Source: an uncultured Acidobacteriia bacterium
GTDB taxonomy: Bacteria; Acidobacteriota; Terriglobia; Bryobacterales; Bryobacteraceae
Assembly: GCA_903881085.1 (NCBI GenBank)
Contig: CAIRSA010000124.1
Location: forward strand, 1 to 39,311
DNA: 39,311 nucleotides
Direction: 5' to 3'
Within the stretch, counting starts at the first letter, position 1, and each line of letters starts with the position of its first letter. Of the stretch, positions 14,909 to 22,904 are shown piece after piece. The position numbers were made by a program, and so were the translations under genes. The notes beneath the pieces were generated by a model. It did not search any database. It worked only from the letters and a program-made list of their open reading frames with translations, and had not been told where the DNA came from.

Positions 14909-17029
14909 TTAGATGACGACCATCGGCCGCATCATATCGTGCTCTTCATGTTCCAAAATGTGGCAGTGCCACACGTATTCGTGGCCACCGGTCCTGAGGC
15001 TGGAGGGCACGGGAAGCAGGGAGGCGGGCATTACCGGCAGATCGAACTTCATAATGACCGTGGTCACAGTGCCGGGATACATCTTGACCGTTTCCTTCCA
15101 TCCTAGTTCCGTTGGATCTGGTCCGGTCGCCGGCCCGTTGTAGTTCGGAGTCCCATTGAAGGAGTTGAAGGGCTGCCGTTGCAGCACCTGTACGTTGACG
15201 AGGTGGAAATGCATGGGATGCGCGTCGGCAGTCAGGTTGACAATCTGCCACACCTCCGTGGAACCTGCCTTTGGGTTCTCGGTAGAAGGATCCATGTAGT
15301 TCCTGCCGTAAGAGTTGCCACCACCTTTGGCCGGTTGAGCGCTGGTGCCAAGCCGTTGTACCAGCCGGCCCCATGAATCATAGTCTTCATTCAGCGTGAG
15401 AATACGGACGGGCACGCCCGGGGGAGGCGGAAGCGGCGCAGCAGACCAGGGTGCCAGGGGAGCATCAATACCGGTAAGGAAATCAACCGGGAGCGCCAAC
15501 GGTGGATCGTCAGGGCCGGTCGCAGGGTTCACTGTAAAGCGCATGATCTGGCGGGTATTGGGCCCAAACCCCGGATTGGTGATCGTCGGATTCTTCGGCG
15601 CACCCGGGAAATAATCGTTACGCGGATCTCCCATGGGGAACGGGGCCGGCGCATCGTTGTAGAGAATGATCTTCTTGTAGGCAAAGCCTGAAAAGTCTAT
15701 GAGCAGGTCCCACCGCTCTCCAGGCGCTGTCAACAGGCTACCCTGCATGGTCTTGGGGTTAAACGGCACATTGGACTTGACGGATACAGGCTTGGAAAGG
15801 AAGCCGCCCTCCGTGCCAATCACCAGGAAATCAGGTCCTTTGGCATTGGTTGGCGCCAGCGTGGCGGGATTCAGGGTAATACCATCCGGGCTGCCATCGT
15901 CGACGTAGAGTTGCAAATTTAGAAACCGGGCCTGGGTCGCGTTGAGAAGCCGGATACGATATCGGCGCGCCTCAACAGCGCCATCTGGGTACACCGTGCC
16001 ATTAGCAAGCATCGTGTCGCCGAACATCTCCGGAATGCAGGATGGATTCGGCATAGGGAACGTGCTGCCTCCGCCCGTGGACTTCCAGCGGCCCTTCTCG
16101 TAAACGTGCGGGTACCACAGGCTTCCAGGAGTCGAAACGCCGGTCCACGTTGGGTCGAGCGCTGCAATGTTCGCACCGACGAAAATCTTGTCCTGGATGA
16201 CGAGTGGGATCTCGCGGCCGCCATTTTCGACAAAGTCCGGCAAGCCCTGGCTCCTCAAGTTACTCTCGAATGAATCCCTGATGATATACGCGCTGGCTAT
16301 GCCTGCGTAGGCGTTCAAACGGGTGATGTCGTGCGCGTGATCGTGATACCACATCATGCGAGCGCTCTGCGCATTCGGGTAGTAGTATTCGGCTTGGCCT
16401 GGGGCGAGTGCCGAGTTGAGTTGCTTGAATAAGTTCGTCTTAGTATTCGCAACACTCGGACCATAGCCGCTTTTTGCTCCTGCCGGCGTGAACCACGACA
16501 TTGGCCCGCCGTCGCTGATCCAAGGAACCAAACCGCCGTGTAGATGGACGCTTGCAGCGTTGTGGCCGCTTCCTCCAAATCCCGAGGCGGCCTCAGGGAA
16601 TCCGCCGACCGCCATCATGGCATTGCTGATGTCTACCGGCAGGATGTGCGTCGGCGGAAGGTTGTTGGTAAAGGTGAGTTGAATCGGGACGCCCTTTTGG
16701 GCGATGATGATACCGCCAAGATGCCGCGTCGGATAATTCCCTTCGCCCAAGGCTGCAGAGGGGCTGTAGCCAAGCAACGCAGTCGGCCCAAGATCGGGAT
16801 GAAGCTTGTCTGTATACGGGCCGATTTTCATGGAATAGTGGGTCACCCCTGTAACAGGCGCCGCTGACCCATCAGGGAGTGCCACTGGTATGCCACCAGG
16901 CCCAGCGCCTCGGAGTGGCTGGGCAAACTTTCTCAATGGCGTGGTTTGATAAAACGCGTAGGTACGCTGCCGAGCCGCAAGGAATGCGGCCGCTCCGGCA
17001 GAGGACTGGAGAAACTGTCTTCGATTCAT
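14909..17029 (-). CDS. Tat-exported multicopper oxidase
   Basis: This 706-residue protein begins with a twin-arginine signal (MNRRQFLQSSAGAAAFLAA) and has cupredoxin domains with all four copper-binding motifs: HLHGG at 162-166, WYHDHAH around 227-233, HPMHFH, and HCHILEHE at 688-695 with the type 1 copper cysteine at 689. M699 or M700 may be the axial ligand. It resembles CotA/bilirubin-oxidase-like enzymes, which oxidise phenols or metals while reducing oxygen to water. GAAGAGG lies just upstream of the ATG as a ribosome-binding site. It is monocistronic; the direct repeats TTGACAAG at 17093 and 17128 lie in its upstream region and might be regulatory. Confidence 0.93.
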   Translation of the reverse strand: MNRRQFLQSSAGAAAFLAARQRTYAFYQTTPLRKFAQPLRGAGPGGIPVALPDGSAAPVTGVTHYSMKIGPYTDKLHPDLGPTALLGYSPSAALGEGNYPTRHLGGIIIAQKGVPIQLTFTNNLPPTHILPVDISNAMMAVGGFPEAASGFGGSGHNAASVHLHGGLVPWISDGGPMSWFTPAGAKSGYGPSVANTKTNLFKQLNSALAPGQAEYYYPNAQSARMMWYHDHAHDITRLNAYAGIASAYIIRDSFESNLRSQGLPDFVENGGREIPLVIQDKIFVGANIAALDPTWTGVSTPGSLWYPHVYEKGRWKSTGGGSTFPMPNPSCIPEMFGDTMLANGTVYPDGAVEARRYRIRLLNATQARFLNLQLYVDDGSPDGITLNPATLAPTNAKGPDFLVIGTEGGFLSKPVSVKSNVPFNPKTMQGSLLTAPGERWDLLIDFSGFAYKKIILYNDAPAPFPMGDPRNDYFPGAPKNPTITNPGFGPNTRQIMRFTVNPATGPDDPPLALPVDFLTGIDAPLAPWSAAPLPPPPGVPVRILTLNEDYDSWGRLVQRLGTSAQPAKGGGNSYGRNYMDPSTENPKAGSTEVWQIVNLTADAHPMHFHLVNVQVLQRQPFNSFNGTPNYNGPATGPDPTELGWKETVKMYPGTVTTVIMKFDLPVMPASLLPVPSSLRTGGHEYVWHCHILEHEEHDMMRPMVVI

Positions 17030-17541
17030 AAATCACCTCTTCCCAGGTGCGCATCGGTAAGATACAGACCTTCGGGTCGTTAACACCTGTTGTTGACAAG
17101 AGCAATGTTATCCTCAGTCGAATTGGCTTGACAAGTTACAAAATATAACAGGAAGGAGGTACTAACTGTTACGACATTTAGACTGGTACTTTTAGCTCGC
17201 CCAGGCTCAAACCTGGTACCGGAGTTAGGGGTCGTGTCGGAAGTTTCATACCCACTGCGGAAAGTCTGGAAGGGTGATCCAGAGACTCTTGGAGGGTTAC
17301 ATGACGCCACAATTGGCAAAGTCTTTCGAGCTAACCAGACCCCGTATTCTTCTATCGCTATCATTTTGAAAAGGTTGGAGTCATCACCGAAAGATTGGTT
17401 TTAACTTAGCGGTGGATAAAGTAGTCCGCGTCCGTCTCGTTTGCTGGTGACCACGCGCGGATGCCGCCTTTGAAGCAGCACGCCAGCGTTCGCGCATCGC
17501 GGAATCAGGCTAACTTTGTCCGAATTCGGACTACCACTCAC
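17030..17541. other. Intergenic stretch with an orphan ribosome-binding site
   Basis: About 500 bases without a gene I can assign. Two direct repeats TTGACAAG (17093-17100, 17128-17135) precede a near-perfect Shine-Dalgarno AGGAAGGAGGT at 17150-17160 on the plus strand. Seven bases after it lies GTT (17168), which opens a frame of about 78 codons to a TAA near 17404, ending in SSPKDWF; no ATG, GTG or TTG is suitably placed. A GTG start changed to GTT would explain this. I recognise no family. A 12-bp palindrome TCCGAATTCGGA sits at 17519-17530. The rest shows nothing clear. Confidence 0.3.
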
Positions 17542-18063
17542 TCACTTCATACAGGCGGGTGCCGGAAGGTGCTGAACCGCGGGCGGTAACATCAGGATTG
17601 AGAGACGGTCTGCGGCGAGGGGACATAGCTCTTCAAAACTGAAAAAGGCCGCCCACCGAAGTGGCCCGGCCCTCTTTATTGGATGATGTGGGTTGAGTAA
17701 ATAGTTACACTCACGAGGGAGAACGGAGGACGGAACCTCCAATAAGACAGAACCGAGTGATTCAACCCAATCCGTTCCTAACTGGCGAGTGCTTTCCCGA
17801 TGAGGATGGCTATTCCAACCCGCAGGCAATTCATCCCCTGTCAGAGTGATCATGGGTATGTCATGCGGAACCTCAATCGGGATGCAGATGTAGTCACTTC
17901 CGAGCTACCGACTGCTGGCTAGGACTTCGAGGGCGCACAAGGCTCGACTCGCTGCGGCGTAAATCATTGGAGTTCCCGGATGATTCCAGCGCCCTCCATA
18001 TTTCGCGGCGCCTTTCCCGTTATTCTCCGGGTAGCGACTGCTGCAAATCCGGAAGATCCACAT
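17542..18063 (-). pseudogene. Decayed RES-domain toxin with in-frame stop
   Basis: Reading from ATG 18063 the frame gives MWIFRICSSRYPENN, then YGGRWNHPGTPMIYAAASRA and ALEVLASSR, a clear RES-domain N-terminus, interrupted by an in-frame TAG at 17905-17907. The same frame continues with DYICIPIEVP, LPAGWNSHP and NYLLNPHHP, the conserved RES C-terminal elements, ending near 17680. After that the sequence departs from the family, and the frame runs through a terminator hairpin to a stop at 17542. RES toxins degrade or phosphorolyse NAD+ and are paired with Xre/ParS antitoxins; a DUF2384-type remnant lies directly upstream, four-base scale apart. Nonsense codon plus replaced C-terminus indicate a pseudogene. 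A restart at ATG 17853 would make only a fragment. Confidence 0.8.
17647..17671 (-). terminator. Intrinsic terminator
   Basis: GGCCG (17647-17651) pairs with CGGCC (17667-17671), and an inner CCAC/GTGG helix closes a CGAA loop. On the minus strand the hairpin is followed by TTTTTC, a good U tract, so it would end transcription of the RES remnant. On the plus strand CTCTTTATT follows, so weaker bidirectional use is possible. It lies where the RES homology stops. Confidence 0.7.
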
Positions 18064-18066
18064 TAT

Positions 18067-18294
18067 TTACCAGACGCCCTGCTCAATCCTACCAAGAATG
18101 TTTTCGACTTCGTGGATTCCGGAAGCCGAGTCAAGAACGGAGAGTGGGGTTTCACCCCTCAAGGCGGGCATGGGAGTACGCAGCCATCGCAGTGCGTTCT
18201 CTCTGGACCCTAAGACTTCCATTGCCCTGGCTGTCACCGAGACAATTGCATCGAGTTCTACAGCCTGCGTTTGGGAAGAAATGATTGTTACCAT
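18067..18294 (-). CDS. DUF2384 (ParS/MbcA-like) antitoxin, N-terminally short
   Basis: From ATG 18294 this is a 75-residue protein whose last 55 residues match the antitoxin toxin-binding domain DUF2384: ARAMEVLGSRENALRWLRTP, then GETPLSVLDS and a closing ENILGRIEQGVW. Full ParS/Xre antitoxins usually have an extra N-terminal helix-turn-helix region; only about 20 residues remain here. The frame is open to an ATG at 18363, but the added Ser-rich stretch is not family-like. The stop is followed after three bases by the RES-toxin ATG, the normal order of RES-Xre modules. With the toxin broken, this is either a relic or a free-standing antitoxin that could neutralise related toxins. Confidence 0.7.
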   Translation of the reverse strand: MVTIISSQTQAVELDAIVSVTARAMEVLGSRENALRWLRTPMPALRGETPLSVLDSASGIHEVENILGRIEQGVW

Positions 18295-18376
18295 TGGCAG
18301 TTTCCCTTTTCTCTTGGCTTCAGTACAGCAACTGGAAGAGCTGGACGATCCAAACTGTTCCATTCAAAAAAAGAAA

Positions 18377-18405
18377 AGGGCCTATCTCCAAAGCGAATAG
18401 GCCCT
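18377..18405 (-). terminator. Intrinsic terminator downstream of msrP
   Basis: AGGGCCTAT (18377-18385) and ATAGGCCCT (18397-18405) form a perfect nine-base-pair stem with an 11-base loop. On the minus strand it is followed by TTTTCTTTTTTT, an excellent U tract. It lies just after the msrP stop codon and separates that gene from the RES/Xre remnants transcribed in the same direction. Confidence 0.85.
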
Positions 18406-18426
18406 CTTGAGAAATCGGAGACTCGT

Positions 18427-19350
18427 CTAGTGTTCCTTGCCGTTATACAGCCCCGCCACATACTTCTCATACCCGTTATAAAGCAGCGTCGGCCGCCGCT
18501 CCATCGTCGGAATCAACTGCTCCACTGCCTGCGACCAGCGCGGGTGCGGCTGCTTCGGATTGATGTTCGAATAGAAGCCGTACTCTTCCGGCTGCACCTT
18601 GTTCCACAACGTCGGCGGCTGCGACTTCACCAGTTCCAACTTCACAATCGACTTGATGCTCTTGTAGCCATACTTCCACGGCGTGATGATGCGGATCGGC
18701 GCGCCGTTCTGCCTCGGCAGCGGCTTGCCGTAAAGGCCCGTGACCACCATCGTCAGCGGATTCATCGCCTCATCCATGCGCAGGCCTTCGGTGTAGGGCC
18801 ACGGATACCACGGCGCCATCTTGATGCCCGGCATCTCCTTGGGCTTGTTCGCCGTCGTGAAGGCGACGAACTTCGCCTCCGCTTTCGGGTCCACAGCCTT
18901 GATCCAGTCCTTCAACAGGAAGCCGGTCCACGGAACCACCATCGCCCAGCGCTCCACGCAGCGGAAACGATACACGCGCTCTTCCAAGGGGAACTTCTTG
19001 ATCAGATCCTCGACTTCGAATTTGCCAGGCTTGTTGCACAGCCCGGAAACTTCCACTGCCCATGGGCTCGTAACAAAGGCGCCGACATTGTTCTTGACGG
19101 CTTCTTTGTCCGTCGGATGAAACTCGTAATAGTTGTTGTAGCCGGTGGCGGCGAATTCGGGCGTCGTCGCGATGTCCACCTTGAACTCGTCATTATGCTT
19201 GGCCGGGTAAGGCCCTGTCGCCGCCCCCAGGCTTTCGCCAAGCAGGCCCAAGCCTGCGGCAGCAAGAATCTGGCGGCGATTGTAGTACGCGCTCTCCGGA
19301 GTCGCTTCGCGCTCGGGTATTTCCCAACCTTTTGGTATTCGTATCAGCAT
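18427..19350 (-). CDS. msrP: MsrP-type periplasmic methionine sulfoxide reductase
   Basis: This 307-residue protein belongs to the MsrP/YedY branch of the sulfite oxidase fold. It has a twin-arginine motif (NRRQILAAAGLGLLG, 24-38), needed to export the molybdopterin enzyme folded. C131 in RFRCVERWAMVVPWTGF is the expected molybdenum ligand. The C-terminal half carries GAPIRIITPWKYGYKSIKSI, typical of the cofactor-binding region. In E. coli MsrP repairs oxidised methionine in periplasmic proteins with electrons from the haem membrane protein MsrQ. No msrQ gene is beside it here. A strong terminator follows. A tetraheme cytochrome and a secreted MsrA lie within 2 kb on the other strand. Confidence 0.92.
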   Translation of the reverse strand: MLIRIPKGWEIPEREATPESAYYNRRQILAAAGLGLLGESLGAATGPYPAKHNDEFKVDIATTPEFAATGYNNYYEFHPTDKEAVKNNVGAFVTSPWAVEVSGLCNKPGKFEVEDLIKKFPLEERVYRFRCVERWAMVVPWTGFLLKDWIKAVDPKAEAKFVAFTTANKPKEMPGIKMAPWYPWPYTEGLRMDEAMNPLTMVVTGLYGKPLPRQNGAPIRIITPWKYGYKSIKSIVKLELVKSQPPTLWNKVQPEEYGFYSNINPKQPHPRWSQAVEQLIPTMERRPTLLYNGYEKYVAGLYNGKEH

Positions 19351-19461
19351 AGTGGCCTTTCTGTATAGGATACGCTAAGATGCCGCGCAGCGGATGTTTT
19401 ATTCCCGACCCATTGCGTCAGCCTTGGCTGCTGTGATAAAACTCCCCTCATCGGAGAAGTG

Positions 19462-20625
19462 ATGTTTACCAGACGGCATGCGATTCATCAATTTATGGCG
19501 TGGGCAGCGGCTGCCCCGCTTGCACGCGCCCAGCAACGCGGCGGAGCCACCCTGCTCGACATGGCAAACGTAATGGATTTCGCCAAAGTGGCGAAGACAA
19601 AACTCGACCCCATTGCCTGGGACTACCTGGAAGGTGGCGGCGAAGACGAAGTCTCGCTGCACGACAACCGCGCAGCCTTTAACCGCATCGTCATCCGCCC
19701 CAAGGCGCTTGTCGACGTGCATCAGATCGACCTCGGCATTCAACTGTTCGGCAAGAAACTGGAGTTCCCGATTCTGCTCGACCCGGCCGGCGGTAAAAAC
19801 TGCTTCTTCATGGACGGCGAAAATGTGGTCGCACGAGCCGCCGGAAAAACCAAGGCGCTGCACATCACCAACGGCGGAATTCAGAAGACACTCGCCGCGG
19901 GCCAGGGTCCGGCCAACTGGTGGCAACTGACCACCGGCGGCGATCTGCGCAACACGCAAACCATGAAGGCCTTCGTGAAGAAAGCGGAAACGGATGGCGC
20001 ATCGGGCATCTGTTTCACCGTCGACATCATGTACGTCTCGCACCGCGAGCGCAATATTCATAACGGACTGGAGCGCGGCTGGTGCGAAATCGGCATCCCC
20101 AAGCGCGACGCCGAAGGGCGCCTGCCGGAAGCGAAGAACCCCGAGCGCGCGGGCGTGTTTCCGTCGCGGCCCTTCCCTACCCCGACCTGGAACTCCGTGA
20201 AGGAACTGCGCAGCCTCACCACGCTGCCCATTGTGATCAAAGGCATCCTGCGCGGCGACGACGCAGCTATGGCTGCTGAGATCGGAGCGTCCGGAGTCAT
20301 CGTTTCCAACCACGGCGCACGCCAACTCGATCATGTAGGCGGAACCATAGAAGCACTACCCGAAGTAGTAGCAGGCGCCGCCGGAAAGATCCCTGTGCTG
20401 ATCGACGGAGGCTTCCGCCGAGGCACGGATATCTTCAAAGCATTAGCGCTAGGCGCAAAAGCAGTCTGCGTAGCCCGGCCTTATCTCTACGGAATGACCG
20501 CCTTCGGACAGGAAGGCGTGGAGCGCGTCATCGAACTCCTGCGCACCGAACTGGCGCTAGACATGGGCCTGGCAGGCACCCCTACCATCCCCTCCATAAC
20601 GCGCGACATGGTCAGAACGAGGTAG
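19462..20625 (+). CDS. Exported FMN-dependent alpha-hydroxyacid oxidase-like protein
   Basis: From ATG 19462 (GGAG five bases upstream; a GTG three bases earlier is also possible) this 387-residue protein has an export leader MFTRRHAIHQFMAWAAAAPL, possibly Tat, and an FMN-dependent alpha-hydroxyacid dehydrogenase TIM barrel. Family landmarks: Y54 in AWDYLEGGGEDE, K260 in VIKGIL, the catalytic histidine in SNHGARQLD (H284, R287), and LIDGGFRRGTDIFKALALGA for the phosphate site. The stretch WWQLTTGG replaces the usual FQLY motif, so substrate may differ from lactate or glycolate. An exported member of this mostly cytoplasmic or membrane-bound family is unusual. It runs divergently from msrP and upstream of the cytochrome and msrA genes. 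Confidence 0.88.
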   Translation: MFTRRHAIHQFMAWAAAAPLARAQQRGGATLLDMANVMDFAKVAKTKLDPIAWDYLEGGGEDEVSLHDNRAAFNRIVIRPKALVDVHQIDLGIQLFGKKLEFPILLDPAGGKNCFFMDGENVVARAAGKTKALHITNGGIQKTLAAGQGPANWWQLTTGGDLRNTQTMKAFVKKAETDGASGICFTVDIMYVSHRERNIHNGLERGWCEIGIPKRDAEGRLPEAKNPERAGVFPSRPFPTPTWNSVKELRSLTTLPIVIKGILRGDDAAMAAEIGASGVIVSNHGARQLDHVGGTIEALPEVVAGAAGKIPVLIDGGFRRGTDIFKALALGAKAVCVARPYLYGMTAFGQEGVERVIELLRTELALDMGLAGTPTIPSITRDMVRTR

Positions 20626-20661
20626 GGCGGGCTTCAGCCTGCGGAGGCCTTCAGTCCGACC
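20626..20661 (+). repeat. Candidate short palindromic repeat element
   Basis: Directly after the hydroxyacid oxidase stop are two mini-palindromes in tandem, GGCTTCAGCC and GGCCTTCAGTCC, within GC-rich DNA. The second has one mismatch. Such paired TTCA-loop hairpins resemble dispersed extragenic palindromes. Only one copy is in this window, so the repeat nature is inferred. It could also act as a weak transcription attenuator. Confidence 0.35.
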
Positions 20662-20676
20662 AAAAACTAACTTAAA

Positions 20677-21219
20677 ATGAACCGCCTATCGATCCTAATC
20701 ATCCTCGCCACTCTGACCCAAGCCCAAGACGCCACTATCCTGCGCCCAATGAACCAGACAGTAATACCCGCAGGCCCACTTACAATCGCCGCCAAAGGCC
20801 CCGCCTCCGCCAAACTAACCCTCGACGCCAAGCCTATCGAATCCCAACAACCCGCCCCAGGCATCCATACCGCAACCATCAAACCAGACCCCGGTACCCA
20901 CGAACTAGCCCTAGGCACGGCAAAGGTCCAATTCGCAGTCGGCACCGGCCCGGCAGAATGGAAAGCCTTCCGCCAGCACCCGCCCACCGCGCAATGCACA
21001 ACCTGCCACGCCATAAAATCTGGCGAATGGGCCTTCCGCACCGAAAAACTGGCCGACACCTGCGCCGGCTGCCACGACCTGAAGACCTTCCCCAAAACGC
21101 ACAACCACAACACCGAAATCCTCAAGGACTGCCAGGAATGCCACATGCCCCACGGCTCCACTGAAAAATCGCATCTAAAATGGAATAAGGAGACCGCATG
21201 CAAACTCTGTCACGGATAA
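20677..21219 (+). CDS. Secreted tetraheme cytochrome c
   Basis: This 180-residue protein has a signal peptide (MNRLSILIILATLTQAQ), an N-terminal beta-rich region of about 85 residues, and four CXXCH haem-attachment motifs packed in the C-terminal half: CTTCH 107-111, CAGCH 129-133, CQECH 152-156 and CKLCH 175-179. Histidines between them (for example HNHNT near 142) may be axial ligands. It resembles doubled-CXXCH/cytochrome c3-like domains used in periplasmic electron transfer. Its 3' end overlaps the msrA start by 22 bases, and the msrA ribosome-binding site lies inside it, so the two proteins are co-expressed. A role as electron donor in the periplasm is plausible but unproven. Confidence 0.88.
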   Translation: MNRLSILIILATLTQAQDATILRPMNQTVIPAGPLTIAAKGPASAKLTLDAKPIESQQPAPGIHTATIKPDPGTHELALGTAKVQFAVGTGPAEWKAFRQHPPTAQCTTCHAIKSGEWAFRTEKLADTCAGCHDLKTFPKTHNHNTEILKDCQECHMPHGSTEKSHLKWNKETACKLCHG

Positions 21220-21860
21220 CCCTTGTCGCCGCCATTTCCAGCCTGGCGTGGGCCAACCCACCCGTTCCACCCGCAGTAACCGACCTCCCGCTAGCGGCCC
21301 AGCACGGCAAAGAAACCGCCGTCTTCGCCGGAGGCTGTTTCTGGGGCGTGCAGGCTGTATTCCAGCGGGTAAAAGGTGTCACCGCGACAACAGCAGGCTA
21401 CGCCGGCGGATCAGCCAAGACGGCAACCTACAAACAGGTAATCACAGAGACCACCGGCCACGCCGAATCCGTGGAGGTCGTGTTCGATCCCTCGCTCATC
21501 ACTTACGGGAAATTGCTGCGCGTATACTTTTCCGTGGCTCACGACCCAACACAGCTAAACCGCCAGGGACCGGACGTGGGCACATCCTATAGATCGGCGA
21601 TCTTCTACACAAACCCCGAACAGAAACGCATTGCGCTTGCCTACATCGCGCAACTCGATTCAAAGAAGGTGTTCAAATCGCGCATCGTGACCGAAGTTAC
21701 TCCGCTTGCCGCCTTCTATAAAGGCGAGGACTATCATCAGGATTACGCCTACTACAATCCGCAGAACCCCTACATACAGGTCTGCGACCGGCCCAAGATC
21801 GCGGCGTTGCAGGAGCAGTTCCCAGAGTTGTTCATTGACTTCAAGCCGAAGAAGAAATAG
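21198..21860 (+). CDS. msrA: Secreted peptide methionine sulfoxide reductase A
   Basis: This 220-residue MsrA has a signal peptide (residues 1-20) and the catalytic motif GGCFWG with C47. GYAGG and YHQDY motifs follow, as does the FDPSLITYGKLLRVYFSVAHDP stretch of the family core. MsrA reduces the S-form of methionine sulfoxide using a resolving cysteine or thioredoxin-like donor; a cysteine is present in YIQVCDRP near the C-terminus. AAGGAG lies six bases before ATG 21198. Most MsrA proteins are cytoplasmic, so the leader implies repair of exported proteins. It overlaps the tetraheme cytochrome gene. The next gene is convergent with only three bases between stops. Confidence 0.95.
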   Translation: MQTLSRITLVAAISSLAWANPPVPPAVTDLPLAAQHGKETAVFAGGCFWGVQAVFQRVKGVTATTAGYAGGSAKTATYKQVITETTGHAESVEVVFDPSLITYGKLLRVYFSVAHDPTQLNRQGPDVGTSYRSAIFYTNPEQKRIALAYIAQLDSKKVFKSRIVTEVTPLAAFYKGEDYHQDYAYYNPQNPYIQVCDRPKIAALQEQFPELFIDFKPKKK

Positions 21861-21863
21861 CGC

Positions 21864-22904
21864 CTACATCAGGTACATGCGCGAGACGGTAAGTACCATA
21901 ACCAGCGTAAGCGCGGCAATGCCAAACTCGCCGATCGCCCCCACCACAAACGGCCGCATACCCTGCTTCATCATCTCGCGAATATTCGTGCGCAGGCCGA
22001 CGCCGGCAAACGTAAGCAGAAATGCCCAGCGCGACAGATTCGCAATATCCCCAATCTGGGGCTTGGAGAAGAACCCGGCCGTGGTCAGGCCCGAGATCAG
22101 CAGGAAACCCAGCACAAACTTCGGAAACTTCTGCCACAGAAAGCTCATCTTGTTGTCGATCGCCGCAGCCTGAGACTTGCCCGCCCAATAGATCGCATAG
22201 CCCAGAACGACAAACCCGATGGTGGCGTTGCGCGCGGTCTTAGCGAGCACCGCGAACTTACCGGCCGCATCGGAATAGAGTGCACCGGCAGCGGCGGCCT
22301 CGGCCGTATTATCCACCGCCAAGCCTGCCCACAGGCCAAAGGCCTGATCGCTCATCCCTAACATGTGTCCAATAGCGGGAAAGGCAAATAGACTGAAGGC
22401 GCCCAAAGCCAGAATGGCGGCGATCGCGTACGAGACGTCTTCGTCGTCGGCATCGATCGCGCCCTTGGCGGCAATGATCGCCGAAACACCGCAGATCGAC
22501 GACCCGATAGCGAGCAGACTGGTGAGCTTAGGCGATAGCCCAAAAGCTCGACCCAAGTAAGTCATCAGCACCAACGACATCGTAAGTTCCACAACCACGC
22601 AAGCCAGGCTGATGCCGCCCATTTTCAAAACATCGCCCATGATGAACCGCACGCCAAGCAGCACGATGCCCACTTTCAACCAGAACTCGTAAGTGTCAAC
22701 GCCGGCGCGGAAGATCTTCGGGATCCCAACCGTGTTCGAGACGATCAAGCCAAAGATGATCGCCCACAGCACATATTCAATATTGGGCAGTGAAAGATGA
22801 TTCGCCTTGCCGTAGCGGGCAATGGATTGCTCAGTGAACTTACCAGCATAACCAAGCAGCGCGAGCAGCAGAATGCCGGGGATCCGTTCCATCGCTTTTA
22901 CCAT
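21864..22904 (-). CDS. YeiH-family putative transporter (PF03601)
   Basis: From ATG 22904 this is a 346-residue membrane protein of the YeiH family, annotated by homology as a putative sulfate exporter. About ten hydrophobic segments are visible. Recognisable stretches are WAIIFGLIVSNTVGIP, VGIVLLGVRFIMG, LLAIGSSICGVSAIIA and AFLLTFAGVGLRTNI, the last two containing the conserved family core. AGGA upstream of ATG supports the start; a second ATG lies 12 bases inside. The gene overlaps by seven bases a tiny membrane ORF that precedes it on the same strand. Substrate is not known from sequence. Confidence 0.88.
   Translation of the reverse strand: MVKAMERIPGILLLALLGYAGKFTEQSIARYGKANHLSLPNIEYVLWAIIFGLIVSNTVGIPKIFRAGVDTYEFWLKVGIVLLGVRFIMGDVLKMGGISLACVVVELTMSLVLMTYLGRAFGLSPKLTSLLAIGSSICGVSAIIAAKGAIDADDEDVSYAIAAILALGAFSLFAFPAIGHMLGMSDQAFGLWAGLAVDNTAEAAAAGALYSDAAGKFAVLAKTARNATIGFVVLGYAIYWAGKSQAAAIDNKMSFLWQKFPKFVLGFLLISGLTTAGFFSKPQIGDIANLSRWAFLLTFAGVGLRTNIREMMKQGMRPFVVGAIGEFGIAALTLVMVLTVSRMYLM

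Noticed and set aside
17080..17364. 94-residue minus-strand frame, and a tRNA T-arm-like stem (17201-17216)
   Set aside because: No family resemblance for the frame, and no acceptor, D or anticodon stems accompany the T-arm-like hairpin.
18271..19368. 365-codon open frame on the plus strand
   Set aside because: It lies antisense to msrP and the DUF2384 antitoxin, and its product is Arg/His/Leu-rich without a recognisable fold.
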